64,000 nt of DNA, taken from NCBI RefSeq assembly GCF_007860105.1, contig NZ_SJPU01000001.1:1780118-1844117 (forward strand), given 5' to 3'. The DNA is from Allorhodopirellula heiligendammensis. GTDB taxonomy: Bacteria > Planctomycetota > Planctomycetia > Pirellulales > Pirellulaceae. The position numbers and the translations under genes were made by a program. The notes beneath the pieces are model-generated. The model was not told where the DNA came from and made no database searches. It saw only the letters and a program-made list of their open reading frames with translations. Shown here piece by piece: positions 46,473 to 56,757 of the stretch. The stretch's first letter is position 1, and the number at the start of each line of letters is the position of its first letter.

Positions 46473-47930
46473 CTATCGATAATCCCAATCACGGATATCG
46501 ACGAAGTGACCAGTGATGGCGGCCGCAGCGGCCATGGCGGGACTGACCAGATGGGTCCGGCCACCTTTGCCTTGACGGCCTTCGAAGTTGCGGTTGCTCG
46601 TACTGGCACAACGCTCACCGGGTGCCAGCTTGTCTGGGTTCATCGCCAGACACATGCTGCATCCTGCTTCACGCCAATCCAGCCCAGCGTCAGTAAAGAT
46701 CTTGTCCAGGCCTTCCTGTTCGGCTTGGGCTTTGACTCGACCGCTGCCGGGAACAACCATCGCACTGACCTGACTGCTGCAGCGATGTCCTTTGACCACG
46801 GCCGCGGCCGCCCGCAAATCTTCAATGCGCGCGTTGGTGCACGAACCGATAAAGACACGATTGATATCAATGTCGGTAATCGGCGTGCCGGCTTTGAGAT
46901 CCATGTACTGCAGTGATAACGCAATCGTTTTCTGATCACCTGCGTCGGATGAGTCGGCGGGATCGGGCACCCGGCCATCGACACTGACGACTTGACCGGG
47001 GTTGGTTCCCCACGTCACCTGCGGCCGGATATCACTGCCTTGATAGACATTGCTACGGTCGTAGCTGGCCCCTGCGTCGGTGGGCAGTTTTTTCCAACGC
47101 TCGACGGCTGCATCGAAATCTTGAGGAGCTTCTGGGCGGCCTCGCAGGTAATCGAAGGTAGTTTGATCAGGCGCAATCATCCCGGCTCGCGCGCCGGCCT
47201 CAATTGACATATTGCAGACCGTCATACGCTCTTCCATCGACATCGCGCGAACACAATCGCCGGTGAATTCGAGCACGTATCCGGTACCACCCGCAGTGCC
47301 GATTTGACCGATCAAATACAAGATCATGTCCTTCGCTGTGACACCGCGAGGCAGGGCGCCATCAATCCGGAGCTCGAACGTCTTTGGCTTGAACTGCAAC
47401 AGCGTTTGCGTTGCCAAGACGTGCTCGACCTCACTGGTTCCGATTCCGAAGGCGAGTGCACCAAAGGCCCCGTGCGTGGCCGTATGAGAGTCACCACACA
47501 CAATGGTCATGCCCGGCTGGGTGTAGCCATTCTCAGGGCCAATGACGTGCACGATACCTTGCCGAACATCATCAATGTCGAATAACTGAACGCCAAATTC
47601 TTTACAATTCTGACGCAGCGTCTCGATCTGCTTGCGTGCGATCGGATCGGCGATCGGCAGGCTGCGGTCCGATGTCGGCACGTTGTGGTCGGGGGTCGCG
47701 ATCGTGCGTTCGGGTCGACGCACACTGCGACCATTGATTCGCAGTCCCTCGAATGCTTGCGGGCTGGTTACCTCATGCACGAGATGCAAGTCGATATACA
47801 AAATCGATGCTTCGTCAGCAGGTGCATAGACGACGTGTTCGTCCCAAATTTTGTCGAGCAACGTACGGTTGCCGGTCGAGACGGGGGATGAGGCCTGTGC
47901 AGAGGCAGCGGCAGCGGAGGAGTCAGGCAT
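46473..47930 (-). CDS. leuC: 3-isopropylmalate dehydratase large subunit
   Basis: 485 residues. It holds the 4Fe-4S cluster of isopropylmalate isomerase; ligands are seen in [14 protein letters not shown] and [49 protein letters not shown] and [20 protein letters not shown] are further family motifs. About 25 Ala/Ser-rich residues precede the family start and may be an N-terminal extension. Paired with leuD. Confidence 0.97.
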   Translation of the reverse strand: MPDSSAAAASAQASSPVSTGNRTLLDKIWDEHVVYAPADEASILYIDLHLVHEVTSPQAFEGLRINGRSVRRPERTIATPDHNVPTSDRSLPIADPIARKQIETLRQNCKEFGVQLFDIDDVRQGIVHVIGPENGYTQPGMTIVCGDSHTATHGAFGALAFGIGTSEVEHVLATQTLLQFKPKTFELRIDGALPRGVTAKDMILYLIGQIGTAGGTGYVLEFTGDCVRAMSMEERMTVCNMSIEAGARAGMIAPDQTTFDYLRGRPEAPQDFDAAVERWKKLPTDAGASYDRSNVYQGSDIRPQVTWGTNPGQVVSVDGRVPDPADSSDAGDQKTIALSLQYMDLKAGTPITDIDINRVFIGSCTNARIEDLRAAAAVVKGHRCSSQVSAMVVPGSGRVKAQAEQEGLDKIFTDAGLDWREAGCSMCLAMNPDKLAPGERCASTSNRNFEGRQGKGGRTHLVSPAMAAAAAITGHFVDIRDWDYR

Positions 47931-48233
47931 CTAGCAGCGGATCGTAAACCAGGGTCAGGACGATGAGCGAAAAACAATTCTCGCGAGCTTTCGCTCCCAC
48001 TGTCGGCACTCGGCCACAAAATGTCAAGTTCCCACGAGAAAAGGACCCTCACCGGGGGTGAATCGTCGCGGCCACCGCCGTCGCTCATCCAAACCTATCT
48101 CGTCTGCGCAGTTTTTTCTTCGCGGGCCCCAGTGGAGAACAAGTATCGTCTTTCTCTCCGCGAAAGCAGCGTGAAGTGCATCTTTCGCGGGGAGAAAGGC
48201 GGTATTGAAAAGCCGCTCGATCCTCAATCAACG
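47931..48233. other. Intergenic region with a long hairpin
   Basis: Between leuC and the small protein gene at 48234, with a 17-bp inverted repeat at 48150-48198. No coding frame looks real. Confidence 0.4.
48150..48198. terminator. Long hairpin, terminator-like, without T-run
   Basis: CTTTCTCTCCGCGAAAG (48150-48166) pairs with CTTTCGCGGGGAGAAAG (48182-48198) at 16 of 17 positions, with a 15-nt loop. It lies 36 bp downstream of the stop of the small gene that follows glmS, so it may end that transcript. There is no T-run on either strand, so it may instead stabilise the mRNA or be a dispersed repeat. Confidence 0.5.
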
Positions 48234-48434
48234 CTAAACCGGTTCCTCGATGAACTCGCGGACGTGCTCACGCTGGCTGGGGACAATGCGAGTGATGCTC
48301 ACCTTGGTCCGCCGCAGCTCTTCCACTTCGCAGAGTAGTTGCGAGATCAAGTCCGCCAATTCAGTGGCAGCATGTTCGCCAATATTGACCGTCAATGCTT
48401 TTCGTGAATTGAAACTCAGGCCTCGATTGTCCAT
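48234..48434 (-). CDS. Small protein of unknown function downstream of glmS
   Basis: 66 residues from the ATG at 48434 (MDNRGLSFNSRKALTVNIGE); an in-frame extension to 48509 contains mostly hydrophobic, non-conserved sequence. The rest is helical and charged (ADLISQLLCEVEELRRTKVS). There is no signal peptide or membrane segment. It follows glmS by 87 bp in the same direction and may be co-transcribed. The function is not recognised. Confidence 0.5.
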   Translation of the reverse strand: MDNRGLSFNSRKALTVNIGEHAATELADLISQLLCEVEELRRTKVSITRIVPSQREHVREFIEEPV

Positions 48435-48520
48435 ATTGCTAGTCTCCGTCGCTAAAGAAAAAAGAGTGTCGATCTGGAGAAAAAGGATAATCGATCCGAT
48501 CTTTTCCACAACGTAAAAAA

Positions 48521-50374
48521 CTACTCAACCGTCACACTCTTAGCCAAATTACGTGGTTTGTCCACGTCGCATCCACGCAACACCGCAATGTGATAGGAAA
48601 GCAACTGCAGTGGTACGACAGATACAATCGGCTGCAGGAACTCCGGAACTTCGGGAATCATGATCACATCGTCAGCGATTTTACGGATTTCCGTATCATC
48701 GGAACTGGCAATTGCAATTACGGGTCCCCCTCTTGCCTTTACCTCCTCCATATTGGCCAAAACTTTATCGTAAGTCGTACCCCGCGGCATAATGAACACG
48801 CTGGGGGTTTCAGTGTCCACCAACGCGATCGGCCCGTGCTTCATCTCGGCTGCGGGATAACCCTCGGCATGGATGTAGCTGATTTCCTTGAGTTTCAGAG
48901 CACCCTCGAGCGCCGTCGGGAAGTTATAGCGGCGGCCGAGATATAACACGTTGGTCGCCGACTGGTACTTCTCGGCCACTTTTCGCACTTCACTGTCGCA
49001 AGTTAGCGCCTGCTCAACGGCGGCTGGTAGGCGCCGGAGCTCCTCGATGACGCGTTCTCCGGCCTCGAAGCTCATGTGTCGCATGCGGCCGAAATACAGA
49101 GCGAGCATCACCAGCACGCAGCACTGGCTGGTGAACGCTTTCGTACTGGCAACGCCAATTTCCGGCCCCGCGTGCAGGTACACACCGCCATCGGACGCCT
49201 GAGCAATGGAACTCCCTACGACATTACAGATCGCCAGGGTGCGGTGCCCCTTGCGTTTGGTCTCATTGAGGGCCGCGAGCGTGTCAGCGGTCTCTCCGCT
49301 CTGCGTGATCCCAAAAACGAGTGTGTTGTTCTCGATCGGCGGGTTGCGGTACCGCAACTCACTGGCGTACTCCACGCACACCGGGATCCGCGAGAGCTCC
49401 TCAATCAGGTACTCGCCCACAAGTGCGGAGTGCCAACTCGTCCCGCAACCGGTCAGAATGATTCGCTCGACGCTGCGGAGTTGTTGCGGAGTCAGATTCA
49501 GACCACCGAACACGGCCGTGGCGTCTTGGTCGTTCAGACGCCCCCGCATCGCATTTCGCAACGCGTCGGGTTGCTCGTAGATTTCCTTGAGCATGTAGTG
49601 CTCGTAGCCGTTCATACTCACATCGCCCGACTGCGCATCGAGCGGCTGAATATTCACTCGCACCTTGCCACTGTCGCGGTGCAAAACGGAAAATCCGTCG
49701 GCGGTGATGACGGCGAGCTGGTGATCGGCAAGGTATACGATACGGTCGGCGCGACCGGCGATGGGTGACGCGTCACTGGCGAGGAAGTACTCGCCGCGTC
49801 CCACACCGATGACAAGCGGGCTACCGAATCTGGCTGCGATCATGAATCCGGGTTTATCGCGAAAAACGATCCCCAGACCGTAGGTACCTCGAAGTTGGGC
49901 GATCGCCCATTGCACCGCTGTGACGTAACGAGCGTGCGGCTGTCCGTCGACTGCGGGGGTGTTCTCGAGCCCTTCCGCAATCAGGTGGGCGATGACTTCG
50001 GAATCGGTAGCCGAATGGAACTGATACCCCTTCTCGATCAGCCCGTCCTTGAGCACCTGATAGTTTTCGATCACGCCGTTGTGAACCAGCACAACCTCAC
50101 CTTCACCGCCGGTATGCGGGTGCGCATTGACCTCAGTAGCAGGCCCGTGGGTGGCCCACCGCGTGTGGCCGAGACCCAGGGTACCGGCTGGGGGATCACC
50201 GAGTCGATCCGCCAGCGATTGAATGCGTCCCACCGATCGGGTGACATGAATCTTGTCGTCACCAAAAATGGCCACCCCAGAGCTGTCATAGCCCCGGTAT
50301 TCGAGCCGGCGGAGCCCCTCGACGAGAAAATCGGCTGCGTCGTCCCCGCCTACATATCCAACAATTCCACACAT
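48521..50374 (-). CDS. glmS: Glutamine-fructose-6-phosphate aminotransferase
   Basis: 617 residues. It makes glucosamine-6-phosphate from fructose-6-phosphate and glutamine, the first step of UDP-GlcNAc synthesis. The N-terminal glutaminase domain begins MCGIVGYVGG, where Cys2 becomes the nucleophile after Met removal; LGHTRWATHGPATEVNAHPH follows. Two SIS domains follow, with TGCGTSWHSALVGEYLIEEL and SQSGETADTLAALNETKRKG-type motifs, and the C-terminal DKPRNLAKSVTVE. The length is normal. No glmS ribozyme pattern was recognised upstream. Confidence 0.97.
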   Translation of the reverse strand: MCGIVGYVGGDDAADFLVEGLRRLEYRGYDSSGVAIFGDDKIHVTRSVGRIQSLADRLGDPPAGTLGLGHTRWATHGPATEVNAHPHTGGEGEVVLVHNGVIENYQVLKDGLIEKGYQFHSATDSEVIAHLIAEGLENTPAVDGQPHARYVTAVQWAIAQLRGTYGLGIVFRDKPGFMIAARFGSPLVIGVGRGEYFLASDASPIAGRADRIVYLADHQLAVITADGFSVLHRDSGKVRVNIQPLDAQSGDVSMNGYEHYMLKEIYEQPDALRNAMRGRLNDQDATAVFGGLNLTPQQLRSVERIILTGCGTSWHSALVGEYLIEELSRIPVCVEYASELRYRNPPIENNTLVFGITQSGETADTLAALNETKRKGHRTLAICNVVGSSIAQASDGGVYLHAGPEIGVASTKAFTSQCCVLVMLALYFGRMRHMSFEAGERVIEELRRLPAAVEQALTCDSEVRKVAEKYQSATNVLYLGRRYNFPTALEGALKLKEISYIHAEGYPAAEMKHGPIALVDTETPSVFIMPRGTTYDKVLANMEEVKARGGPVIAIASSDDTEIRKIADDVIMIPEVPEFLQPIVSVVPLQLLSYHIAVLRGCDVDKPRNLAKSVTVE

Positions 50375-50589
50375 TGTACTGTCTAAGCCTTCATGCCGGC
50401 GGCGGCAATCGCGTCGATGCCGACCAGAGTCAAGAAAAGGAAACGCGAAAATTCAACACATTGAGAATATCGCGTTCGCCGGGTTTCGCAACTCGCACGC
50501 CCTACGTCAAGGTCTAACGGCACGATCACCTCATTCAGCCTCTGACATCCAACAGCCGAACGAGGGCATATGGTGCCCTGGCGGCCGGT

Positions 50590-52308
50590 TTAAATCTCCT
50601 GAGCGAAGATCGGATTCCATTGCACGCGGTGGGCGATTGGGCGAATCGTCGAGGCGGAAGCGGACTGCCCCTGCCAGCGGGTTTGACGCGCATCGAGCTC
50701 CGGCGTCTCGACGGGGTTCCCATCTCGCGGATCGGGCAGCGTTTGCGGCTCGTCGTTGCCATCAAACATCTCTTGTAATTGTTCGCCAGCACCATTGGTT
50801 GAGGAACCTTGGCCGCTGCTTGACTCGCTCTGGGGGAGGTCCATTTCGACCCGCCCCATGCGAGAGAGCGGCTGATCGTCATCATTCAGGGTAGGGCCTT
50901 CGAGCACCGATTCACCGTCGTCGGGGCTGACGCGGTTGCTCCGCACCGAGTCACTCGATGATTCAATCGGCGCACATTCGATCGCCGATTCCATCACCGG
51001 TGAGAAGGAGGAGTAGCCGCTGCTGATGGCCGAGCTAAACGGGTCAACATAGGACAGCGGTAAACGCTGGACGACTTGGCGAGGCACCATTCGCTCGACC
51101 GTGTACGGCTCGTACTTGGGCACGGTGACCGGTCGCAGTACGGTTCGCCGTACCTCTTCCTGCTCATAGTACTTGACCGTCACGGGCTCACTTCTGGTTT
51201 CGTACACCATGCGAGTGCTCTGCACAGGGACCTTGCGAACACGTTGCTCGGCGACCCAGCGTTGGTGCTGGACAGGAACTTTACGCGTCGTCGTCTCGGT
51301 AATCGGCCGCCGGATCGTGTAGGGCACCTTGCGAACGGTAGTTTCGGGAACCATGCGAGTCTTTTGCACGGGGATGTTCTGCGTGACCACTTCGGACTGC
51401 ATCCGCTGCACCTGGACAGGCACATTTTGGGTGACCACTTCGGACTGCATCCGTGTGACCTGAATGGGGCGCTGGACTTGATGCGACTCCGGCACGTAAG
51501 ACGTTTGTGCGATGTCTTGCGTGATGTAATTGGGGCGATAGACCATCTGAGTTTGAGCGACCGGCGGCGTGACGGCTTGGGTCACCACGGGTGCCCCTTG
51601 GACGCGCGCAAAGATCCCGAGCGGCCCGGGCACTGCGTAGGCGCGTGGGTTCCACCCCATCACATTTTGCACCGATCCGGGGGTCACGGTCGTCTGGGGC
51701 ACATAACCTCCCGCATCGATGGTCTGCTGCTGCACCGTTGTCACGGGGCGGTAGGACGTAACCGTTTCATTCTGATACTGGGTTTCAACGACTGGACGCT
51801 GCACCGTGTACTGCCGCTGATACATCTGCGTTTCGGTCACAGGCCGCTGCACCGTGTATTGCTGCTGATACATCTGCGTTTCAGTCACCGGCCGGTAGGT
51901 CGTGACCTTTTCCTCCCGCTCAGCAGTCTCATCGACGTAGCGAGTTTGCGTCACCGTTTCGTCGCGGTAGGACGTTTCCGTAACCGGGCGGTAGATGGTA
52001 TAGCGTTCCTCACGGTAACTTGTTTCCGTCACGGGCCGGGCGACTTTATAGGATCTCTCTTCGGTCCGCGTCTTCAGTACCGGTCGGAAGCTCGTGACCT
52101 CTTCTTCAACCATCTTCGTTTCGTAGGTCACCCGCATTCGCTCGACCGTCTCGGGCTGCATCACCGTCTCACACTCGAGACGGTAGGCGGGCTGGAAACA
52201 ACAGGCATCTTGCGCAGTGGCAGTGGGGATGGCAGTCGTCATCAACGACGCGAGTAACGCCGCGCCGCTGGAACGATTAAAAATGGAACCGAAAAATTGA
52301 TTTTGCAT
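50590..52308 (-). CDS. Secreted repetitive protein with YRPV/TE repeats
   Basis: About 572 residues from the ATG at 52308; an ATG at 52317 would give MNI ahead. A signal peptide (ALLASLMTTAIPTATAQ) is followed by a CC pair. Residues about 50-400 consist mainly of a repeated pattern such as (T/Y)xRPV(T/V)ET(S/Q)YR(E/D)E(R/T)(Y/V)T, for example RPVTETSYREERYTIYRPV. It is rich in Tyr, Thr, Arg, Pro, Val and Glu and strongly beta-like. The last 150 residues are acidic and polar. The protein is probably a fibrous or surface component, but I do not know a function. A similar architecture has been seen in planctomycete secreted proteins. Confidence 0.75.
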   Translation of the reverse strand: MQNQFFGSIFNRSSGAALLASLMTTAIPTATAQDACCFQPAYRLECETVMQPETVERMRVTYETKMVEEEVTSFRPVLKTRTEERSYKVARPVTETSYREERYTIYRPVTETSYRDETVTQTRYVDETAEREEKVTTYRPVTETQMYQQQYTVQRPVTETQMYQRQYTVQRPVVETQYQNETVTSYRPVTTVQQQTIDAGGYVPQTTVTPGSVQNVMGWNPRAYAVPGPLGIFARVQGAPVVTQAVTPPVAQTQMVYRPNYITQDIAQTSYVPESHQVQRPIQVTRMQSEVVTQNVPVQVQRMQSEVVTQNIPVQKTRMVPETTVRKVPYTIRRPITETTTRKVPVQHQRWVAEQRVRKVPVQSTRMVYETRSEPVTVKYYEQEEVRRTVLRPVTVPKYEPYTVERMVPRQVVQRLPLSYVDPFSSAISSGYSSFSPVMESAIECAPIESSSDSVRSNRVSPDDGESVLEGPTLNDDDQPLSRMGRVEMDLPQSESSSGQGSSTNGAGEQLQEMFDGNDEPQTLPDPRDGNPVETPELDARQTRWQGQSASASTIRPIAHRVQWNPIFAQEI

Positions 52309-52856
52309 GATGTTCATGACCGTCAGTTTCGTTGTGTTGCTTGATGAAGCCATCGTGGACAGTAGCAATTGGACTGGCAGGTCAATCTTTTCCCCGAATG
52401 ATGGCACCCTGCCATCGAATAGGATTATTAGATTGACGATCCGTCGAAGGAAATCCATGGCCCGGTCAGTGTGGGGCTACCAGGGTCCTAGTAGCCGACC
52501 GATTTCCAACGGAAAATCCCTGCTATACAAGCCTAGGCAAGACTTGAGAAAATTGTGGAAAAAACCCTGAAAAAAGAGGACTTTTACACGCCCCCTGATG
52601 GGACAGTTTCACCAGTTTGCCGTACCCGTTTCGCAGTCGCCACAAACGTTGCATTTTCGCAACACCCGGAAAATTTGCAATCTGGACTGGATCCCGACCG
52701 CCGGAATCCGTTAAGCCTGGGGCGACGAAGCGGGCCCGCATGGATTGTGGAGCTACCGCTGATTCGTTTCCACGCACATCTGTTCACCTGTCTCCATCCG
52801 TTGCCAACCTTGGCGACTTGAGGGAGGGGGACATTCACCGGCAGGGAGAGACCGCC
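52309..52856. other. Intergenic region between divergent genes
   Basis: Between the repetitive secreted protein and the L,D-transpeptidase. The plus-strand frame upstream of 52857 is open but does not look like protein. An A-rich stretch lies at about 52545-52580. Presumably it holds both promoters. Confidence 0.35.
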
Positions 52857-54116
52857 GTGCAAACGCTCAAAACATCCGCCATCGTCGTACTCATGATGAC
52901 TGTGCTCTACGGAGCGTACGTATCGATGACGACGCCCCCTGACGCACTGCCCCCAGGGCTCCAATCCGCCCTCGTCGAATCAGAGAACAGCGAGTTTGGC
53001 GATGGGTTGCCCGCCGATTTCGCCGACTTCGGGATCGAAACGGGGATTCCAGAAAGGGCGAGTGAGATGTCCATGGCGAGCGACATGCTGAGCTCTCCTG
53101 GACAGGGCGACAGCCGCGCCGACGCGCTCCCTCCCTTCGGTGGGGAACCGGCGGGGATCGAGGGGTCTGCTGAGCCGCCTTCCTTCCAATTCAGTGATGT
53201 CGATGTCGACACGGAACTGCCTCCCACGGCCAGTCGCTTGCCAGCTGTTGCCGAGGGCACCAGCGTGGCCATTGCCCCTGAGCCCGGCCGCGAATATCCC
53301 TCGACTGGAAATAGTTTTAGCCTGCCCGATCCGGCCGAGGCGGCTGACATAGCCTCCCCCCCGGCAGCTCCAGAGGTTTCCCCGCAGGACACCGCCGCCG
53401 ACATGGAATCTGATGCGGCCGCGGCGGGACTCGCCAACGCTATTGCCACTGCGGATCGTCAGTACCAAGAAGATCGACGCCGCGAAGCACTGGCGACACT
53501 GAGCCTGTTCTATGAAACGCCCAATTTGACAAGCGAGCAGCGGGAGCAACTGCTCAGCCGCCTCGATCCGCTCGCCCGGGACGTGATTTATTCGTCCGAG
53601 CACCTGCTCGAAGAACCCCATCGCGTCGGCGGCAACGAAACCTTGATGGACGTTGCGAAAAAGTACGATGTCCCCTGGCAGCTGCTCGCCAATATTAACG
53701 GGATCAGCGATCCTGTCACCGTCTTGCCGGGAACCGATCTGAAAGTGGTTCGTGGCCCCTTCCGAGCCGACGTTGACCTGGCCAACCAAGAGATGACGCT
53801 GTTCCTCGGCGATCTCTACGCGGGCCGCTTCCCCGTCGGCATTGGCAGCGATCCTGCCCCTCGTTCAGGAAGCTACACAATCCAAGAGAAGAAATCTGCC
53901 AAGACCTATTACGACATGTCCGGCAACCCCGTCCCCCCCGGCAATCCACGCAATCCGTACGGATCGATGTGGATCGACTTGGGCCAAGGCATTAGCTTGC
54001 ACGGTAGCCCCGTGGCAGATCAAGCCACCGACCAGGGCTGCATCAGTATCGCTGGCAACTACTCCAAGGACGTGTTTGGCATTCTTTCGGAAGGCTCCTC
54101 GGTAACAATCCGCTGA
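52857..54116 (+). CDS. Membrane-anchored LysM L,D-transpeptidase
   Basis: About 419 residues from the GTG at 52857, chosen because GGGAGAG lies eight bases upstream and a membrane helix follows directly (TSAIVVLMMTVLYGAYV). A long Pro/Ala/Glu-rich linker (about 25-210) and a helical part precede a LysM domain (GGNETLMDVAKKYDVPWQLL, then LPGTDLKVV). The YkuD catalytic domain at about 300-419 has SLHGSPVADQATDQGCISI, with the His and catalytic Cys. It would form 3-3 crosslinks or attach proteins to peptidoglycan, on the outer face of the membrane. Peptidoglycan in planctomycetes is consistent with this. Confidence 0.88.
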   Translation: MQTLKTSAIVVLMMTVLYGAYVSMTTPPDALPPGLQSALVESENSEFGDGLPADFADFGIETGIPERASEMSMASDMLSSPGQGDSRADALPPFGGEPAGIEGSAEPPSFQFSDVDVDTELPPTASRLPAVAEGTSVAIAPEPGREYPSTGNSFSLPDPAEAADIASPPAAPEVSPQDTAADMESDAAAAGLANAIATADRQYQEDRRREALATLSLFYETPNLTSEQREQLLSRLDPLARDVIYSSEHLLEEPHRVGGNETLMDVAKKYDVPWQLLANINGISDPVTVLPGTDLKVVRGPFRADVDLANQEMTLFLGDLYAGRFPVGIGSDPAPRSGSYTIQEKKSAKTYYDMSGNPVPPGNPRNPYGSMWIDLGQGISLHGSPVADQATDQGCISIAGNYSKDVFGILSEGSSVTIR

Positions 54117-54139
54117 CGGTTCTGTGTTAAACTGATCGC

Positions 54140-55561
54140 ATGATCAATTGCATTTTGTTCCTGTTCCCGCTGACTCGGCGGACTCATTCCCGGTCGCTAC
54201 GCAGCCTAACCGCTCTGATCGCGTTGCTGCTCGTGCCGTTCTTGATGGACCTAGCGCAGGGCGACGAACCTCAGCCGCAACAGAACTCCTCAGCAGTGCC
54301 TGCTCCCAATCTCGCCCAAGAGGTGCCCATTTGGGTCGCGGAACTCGATGCCTCTACTTCCCAGGTTCGGCGGGAGGCAGAGCAACGACTGCTCGCGGCC
54401 GGTCCCGAGGCAGGTGAGTACATTCCTGTGATCCTGGATGATCTCTCCCTCGACGCCCGTGAGCGCATGGAGCGAATCCAAGCTCAGTGGCGGCTGATGA
54501 AAACCCGTGTCGAGACCGAAACGACGACGGTCCAGATGCAGGATGCAAAAACCCTTGGCGCCGCGTTGGATGCAATTAGCTTGGCCAGCGGTGTGGAATT
54601 CGACCTGGAGTCCGCTGGCCCCGGCATTGATCGCGGGCAAGCGATTCGTCCGCCAGCAACCCCTCTTGGTTTTTGGCAGGCCGTGGATTTGGTGCTCGAT
54701 CAAGCTGAATTGGACGTCAATTTCTACGCGGGTGATCGAGCGCGGCTAGCGATCGTCCCCCGCCGTCCCAACCGCGAATCACGAGCCGATGCAGCCGCAT
54801 ATGCAGGCATTTACCGTCTTGAGCCCACGGTCGTGACGGCCCGGCGAGTGCTCGGTGACGCCACCCAAAGCGGCCTCAACCTGACGATGTCAATCTCGTG
54901 GCAACCCAACCGCACTCCCATCGGCCTGAGCATCCCGATCGCCGAGCTCAAGGGCAAACTCGACAATGGAGACGACGTCCGCCCCCAAGCGTCGGGTGAA
55001 CGCATCGATATCGCAACCTCCGGTGAAATTGCCGAGAGCCAATTCTACCTGCCGATGCAGTTGCCACGGCGGCGACTTGATCTCCAGGCCGAGGCTGCCG
55101 GGGAAAACTCATCAGATGCCAACGAAATCACCCGCATCTCGGGCCAGATCACCGCGCTGATCCCAGGGCCGCGAAAAAAGTTTGAACTGCTGCTCGGCGA
55201 CGTCGCGCCAACCCAAACCCAAGACGCCATGACCGTCGCTCTCGAATCCGTTCGAGATGCCTCGCCTCTGAGCGAAATTCGCGTCGGTGTGGAACTATTC
55301 GGCGCCGGTCGGGCACTCGAGAGTCATCGCCAATGGATCTTTGAAAACGAAGTTTACGTGCTTCTGCCGGATGGGACACGCAAAGAACACCTTGGATACG
55401 AGGTCTATCGCCAAACCGAATCCGGAGTGGGCATCAAGTATCTCTTTGACCTCGGTGGAGTCGGCGCACCACCCGCAGGAGCGAAACTGATCTATGAATC
55501 CCCCACGTCTGTCCGCCGAGACGAGGTCCCATTTGTGCTCAATGGGATTCCGCTGCCCTAG
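54140..55561 (+). CDS. Secreted protein of unknown function
   Basis: 473 residues. An N-terminal signal peptide (LTALIALLLVPFLMDLAQG) is preceded by a short charged region. The mature protein has a helical part with heat-like pattern (AELDASTSQVRREAEQRLLA, residues about 65-115), then a mixed alpha/beta part and a beta-rich C-terminus. I recognise no catalytic motif. It starts 23 bp after the transpeptidase stop and is probably co-transcribed, suggesting a cell-envelope role. Confidence 0.65.
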   Translation: MINCILFLFPLTRRTHSRSLRSLTALIALLLVPFLMDLAQGDEPQPQQNSSAVPAPNLAQEVPIWVAELDASTSQVRREAEQRLLAAGPEAGEYIPVILDDLSLDARERMERIQAQWRLMKTRVETETTTVQMQDAKTLGAALDAISLASGVEFDLESAGPGIDRGQAIRPPATPLGFWQAVDLVLDQAELDVNFYAGDRARLAIVPRRPNRESRADAAAYAGIYRLEPTVVTARRVLGDATQSGLNLTMSISWQPNRTPIGLSIPIAELKGKLDNGDDVRPQASGERIDIATSGEIAESQFYLPMQLPRRRLDLQAEAAGENSSDANEITRISGQITALIPGPRKKFELLLGDVAPTQTQDAMTVALESVRDASPLSEIRVGVELFGAGRALESHRQWIFENEVYVLLPDGTRKEHLGYEVYRQTESGVGIKYLFDLGGVGAPPAGAKLIYESPTSVRRDEVPFVLNGIPLP

Positions 55562-55641
55562 AAGCTCTGCGGGGGCTTGGCACTCCCGAATCCCGTGCAT
55601 GTTGGCCGTCCACCGGCACCCTCCGGGCCCACCGTATGCGT

Positions 55642-56739
55642 TTAACCAAGCATTGCTGCGATGCCGAGGACCACGGCTAACAGCAGGGCCACCATGGCGA
55701 GCTTCCAGGCGGGAATCGCCGCGCGAGGCTGCAGGCCCTGACGCGATCGAATTTGTTGCTCGAGCAGATCACGGCCCTTGCCGGTGACACTCTCTGCCGC
55801 GACATCGTGGGCCTGGGGAGCGAGTTCCCCTGTTGCCGGCGGGCCGATTCGTCCTGGATCGCCGGTCGCTGGCGAATAGCTCAGCCCATACTTTTCGCCA
55901 ATCGTTAGCATCACGCCCTGGACTGCACGGGCATTGAACGGGCGGTCCTCTGGCCGTTTGGCGAGACATTGGTCGATGATGTCGTCCAGTTCAGGCGGCA
56001 CATCGGACACGCGGGTGGACACGCGCGGCGGGCTCATCCGCAAATGCTGCTCAAACAATTGAGCAAAATTCTCGCCAGAAAAAACTTTTTGGCCGGTCAA
56101 CATTTCAAACATGCAGCATCCCAGCGCATATAAATCCGCCTTGCCCGAGATGGCCGAATCACCCGTGATCTGTTCGGGTGCCATGTAGGCGTGGGTCCCC
56201 ACGGTGAGTCCCTGGTGCGTCAGGTCAGCGGAATGCTCATCCCGGGCAATGCCGAAATCACCCAATTTAACTTGGGCGTCACGCGTTAGAAACAGGTTGC
56301 TCGGTTTGAGATCGCGGTGGACGACACCGTGATTGTGGGCACACTGCAGCGCCGAACTGACCTGCCGGGTGACGTCCACCACAACCGGCCACAGCAACCG
56401 CCCCGATTGGTCGATCAAGTCCTTGATCGTCCCTCCGTCGACTCGTTGCATCACGTAGAAAAACTTGCCATCCTCGCTGCCACCGCCGAAATACCCAATG
56501 ATATTGGGATGTTCGAGCCGCTCAAGGATCATCATTTCGCGACGAAAGCGAGCCTGAATGAGGTCATCGCTGCTGACATTGGGATGCAGAATTTTGATCG
56601 CGAGATCTTGCCCGACGAGCCGTTCTGCGGACGGTGAGACCTCAATATCGGTTCGCACTCGTCCATCGTAAATCGTGCCGACGGTGCCGACCCCGAGCAC
56701 GGAGCCTAATTCAAAATCGGTGAGATACAGGCGCGGCAT
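55642..56739 (-). CDS. Membrane-anchored serine/threonine kinase
   Basis: 365 residues. A Hanks-type kinase domain covers about residues 8-280: FELGSVLGVGTVGTIYDGRV (P-loop), the Lys in LAIKILHPN, VVHRDLKPSNLFL (catalytic Asp), KLGDFGIARD and GTHAYMAPEQI. One C-terminal membrane helix (WKLAMVALLLAVVLGIAAML) ends the protein, leaving almost no outer domain. The kinase is therefore cytoplasmic, anchored by its tail. It lies 19 bp after rplU in the same direction, an unusual pairing. Confidence 0.9.
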   Translation of the reverse strand: MPRLYLTDFELGSVLGVGTVGTIYDGRVRTDIEVSPSAERLVGQDLAIKILHPNVSSDDLIQARFRREMMILERLEHPNIIGYFGGGSEDGKFFYVMQRVDGGTIKDLIDQSGRLLWPVVVDVTRQVSSALQCAHNHGVVHRDLKPSNLFLTRDAQVKLGDFGIARDEHSADLTHQGLTVGTHAYMAPEQITGDSAISGKADLYALGCCMFEMLTGQKVFSGENFAQLFEQHLRMSPPRVSTRVSDVPPELDDIIDQCLAKRPEDRPFNARAVQGVMLTIGEKYGLSYSPATGDPGRIGPPATGELAPQAHDVAAESVTGKGRDLLEQQIRSRQGLQPRAAIPAWKLAMVALLLAVVLGIAAMLG

Positions 56740-56757
56740 CAGGGGGCCAACGCATGG

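Noticed and set aside
50375-50589. glmS ribozyme upstream of glmS
   Set aside because: The gene is on the minus strand, so the leader would be in this gap; no ribozyme core was recognised, and such ribozymes are mainly known from Firmicutes.
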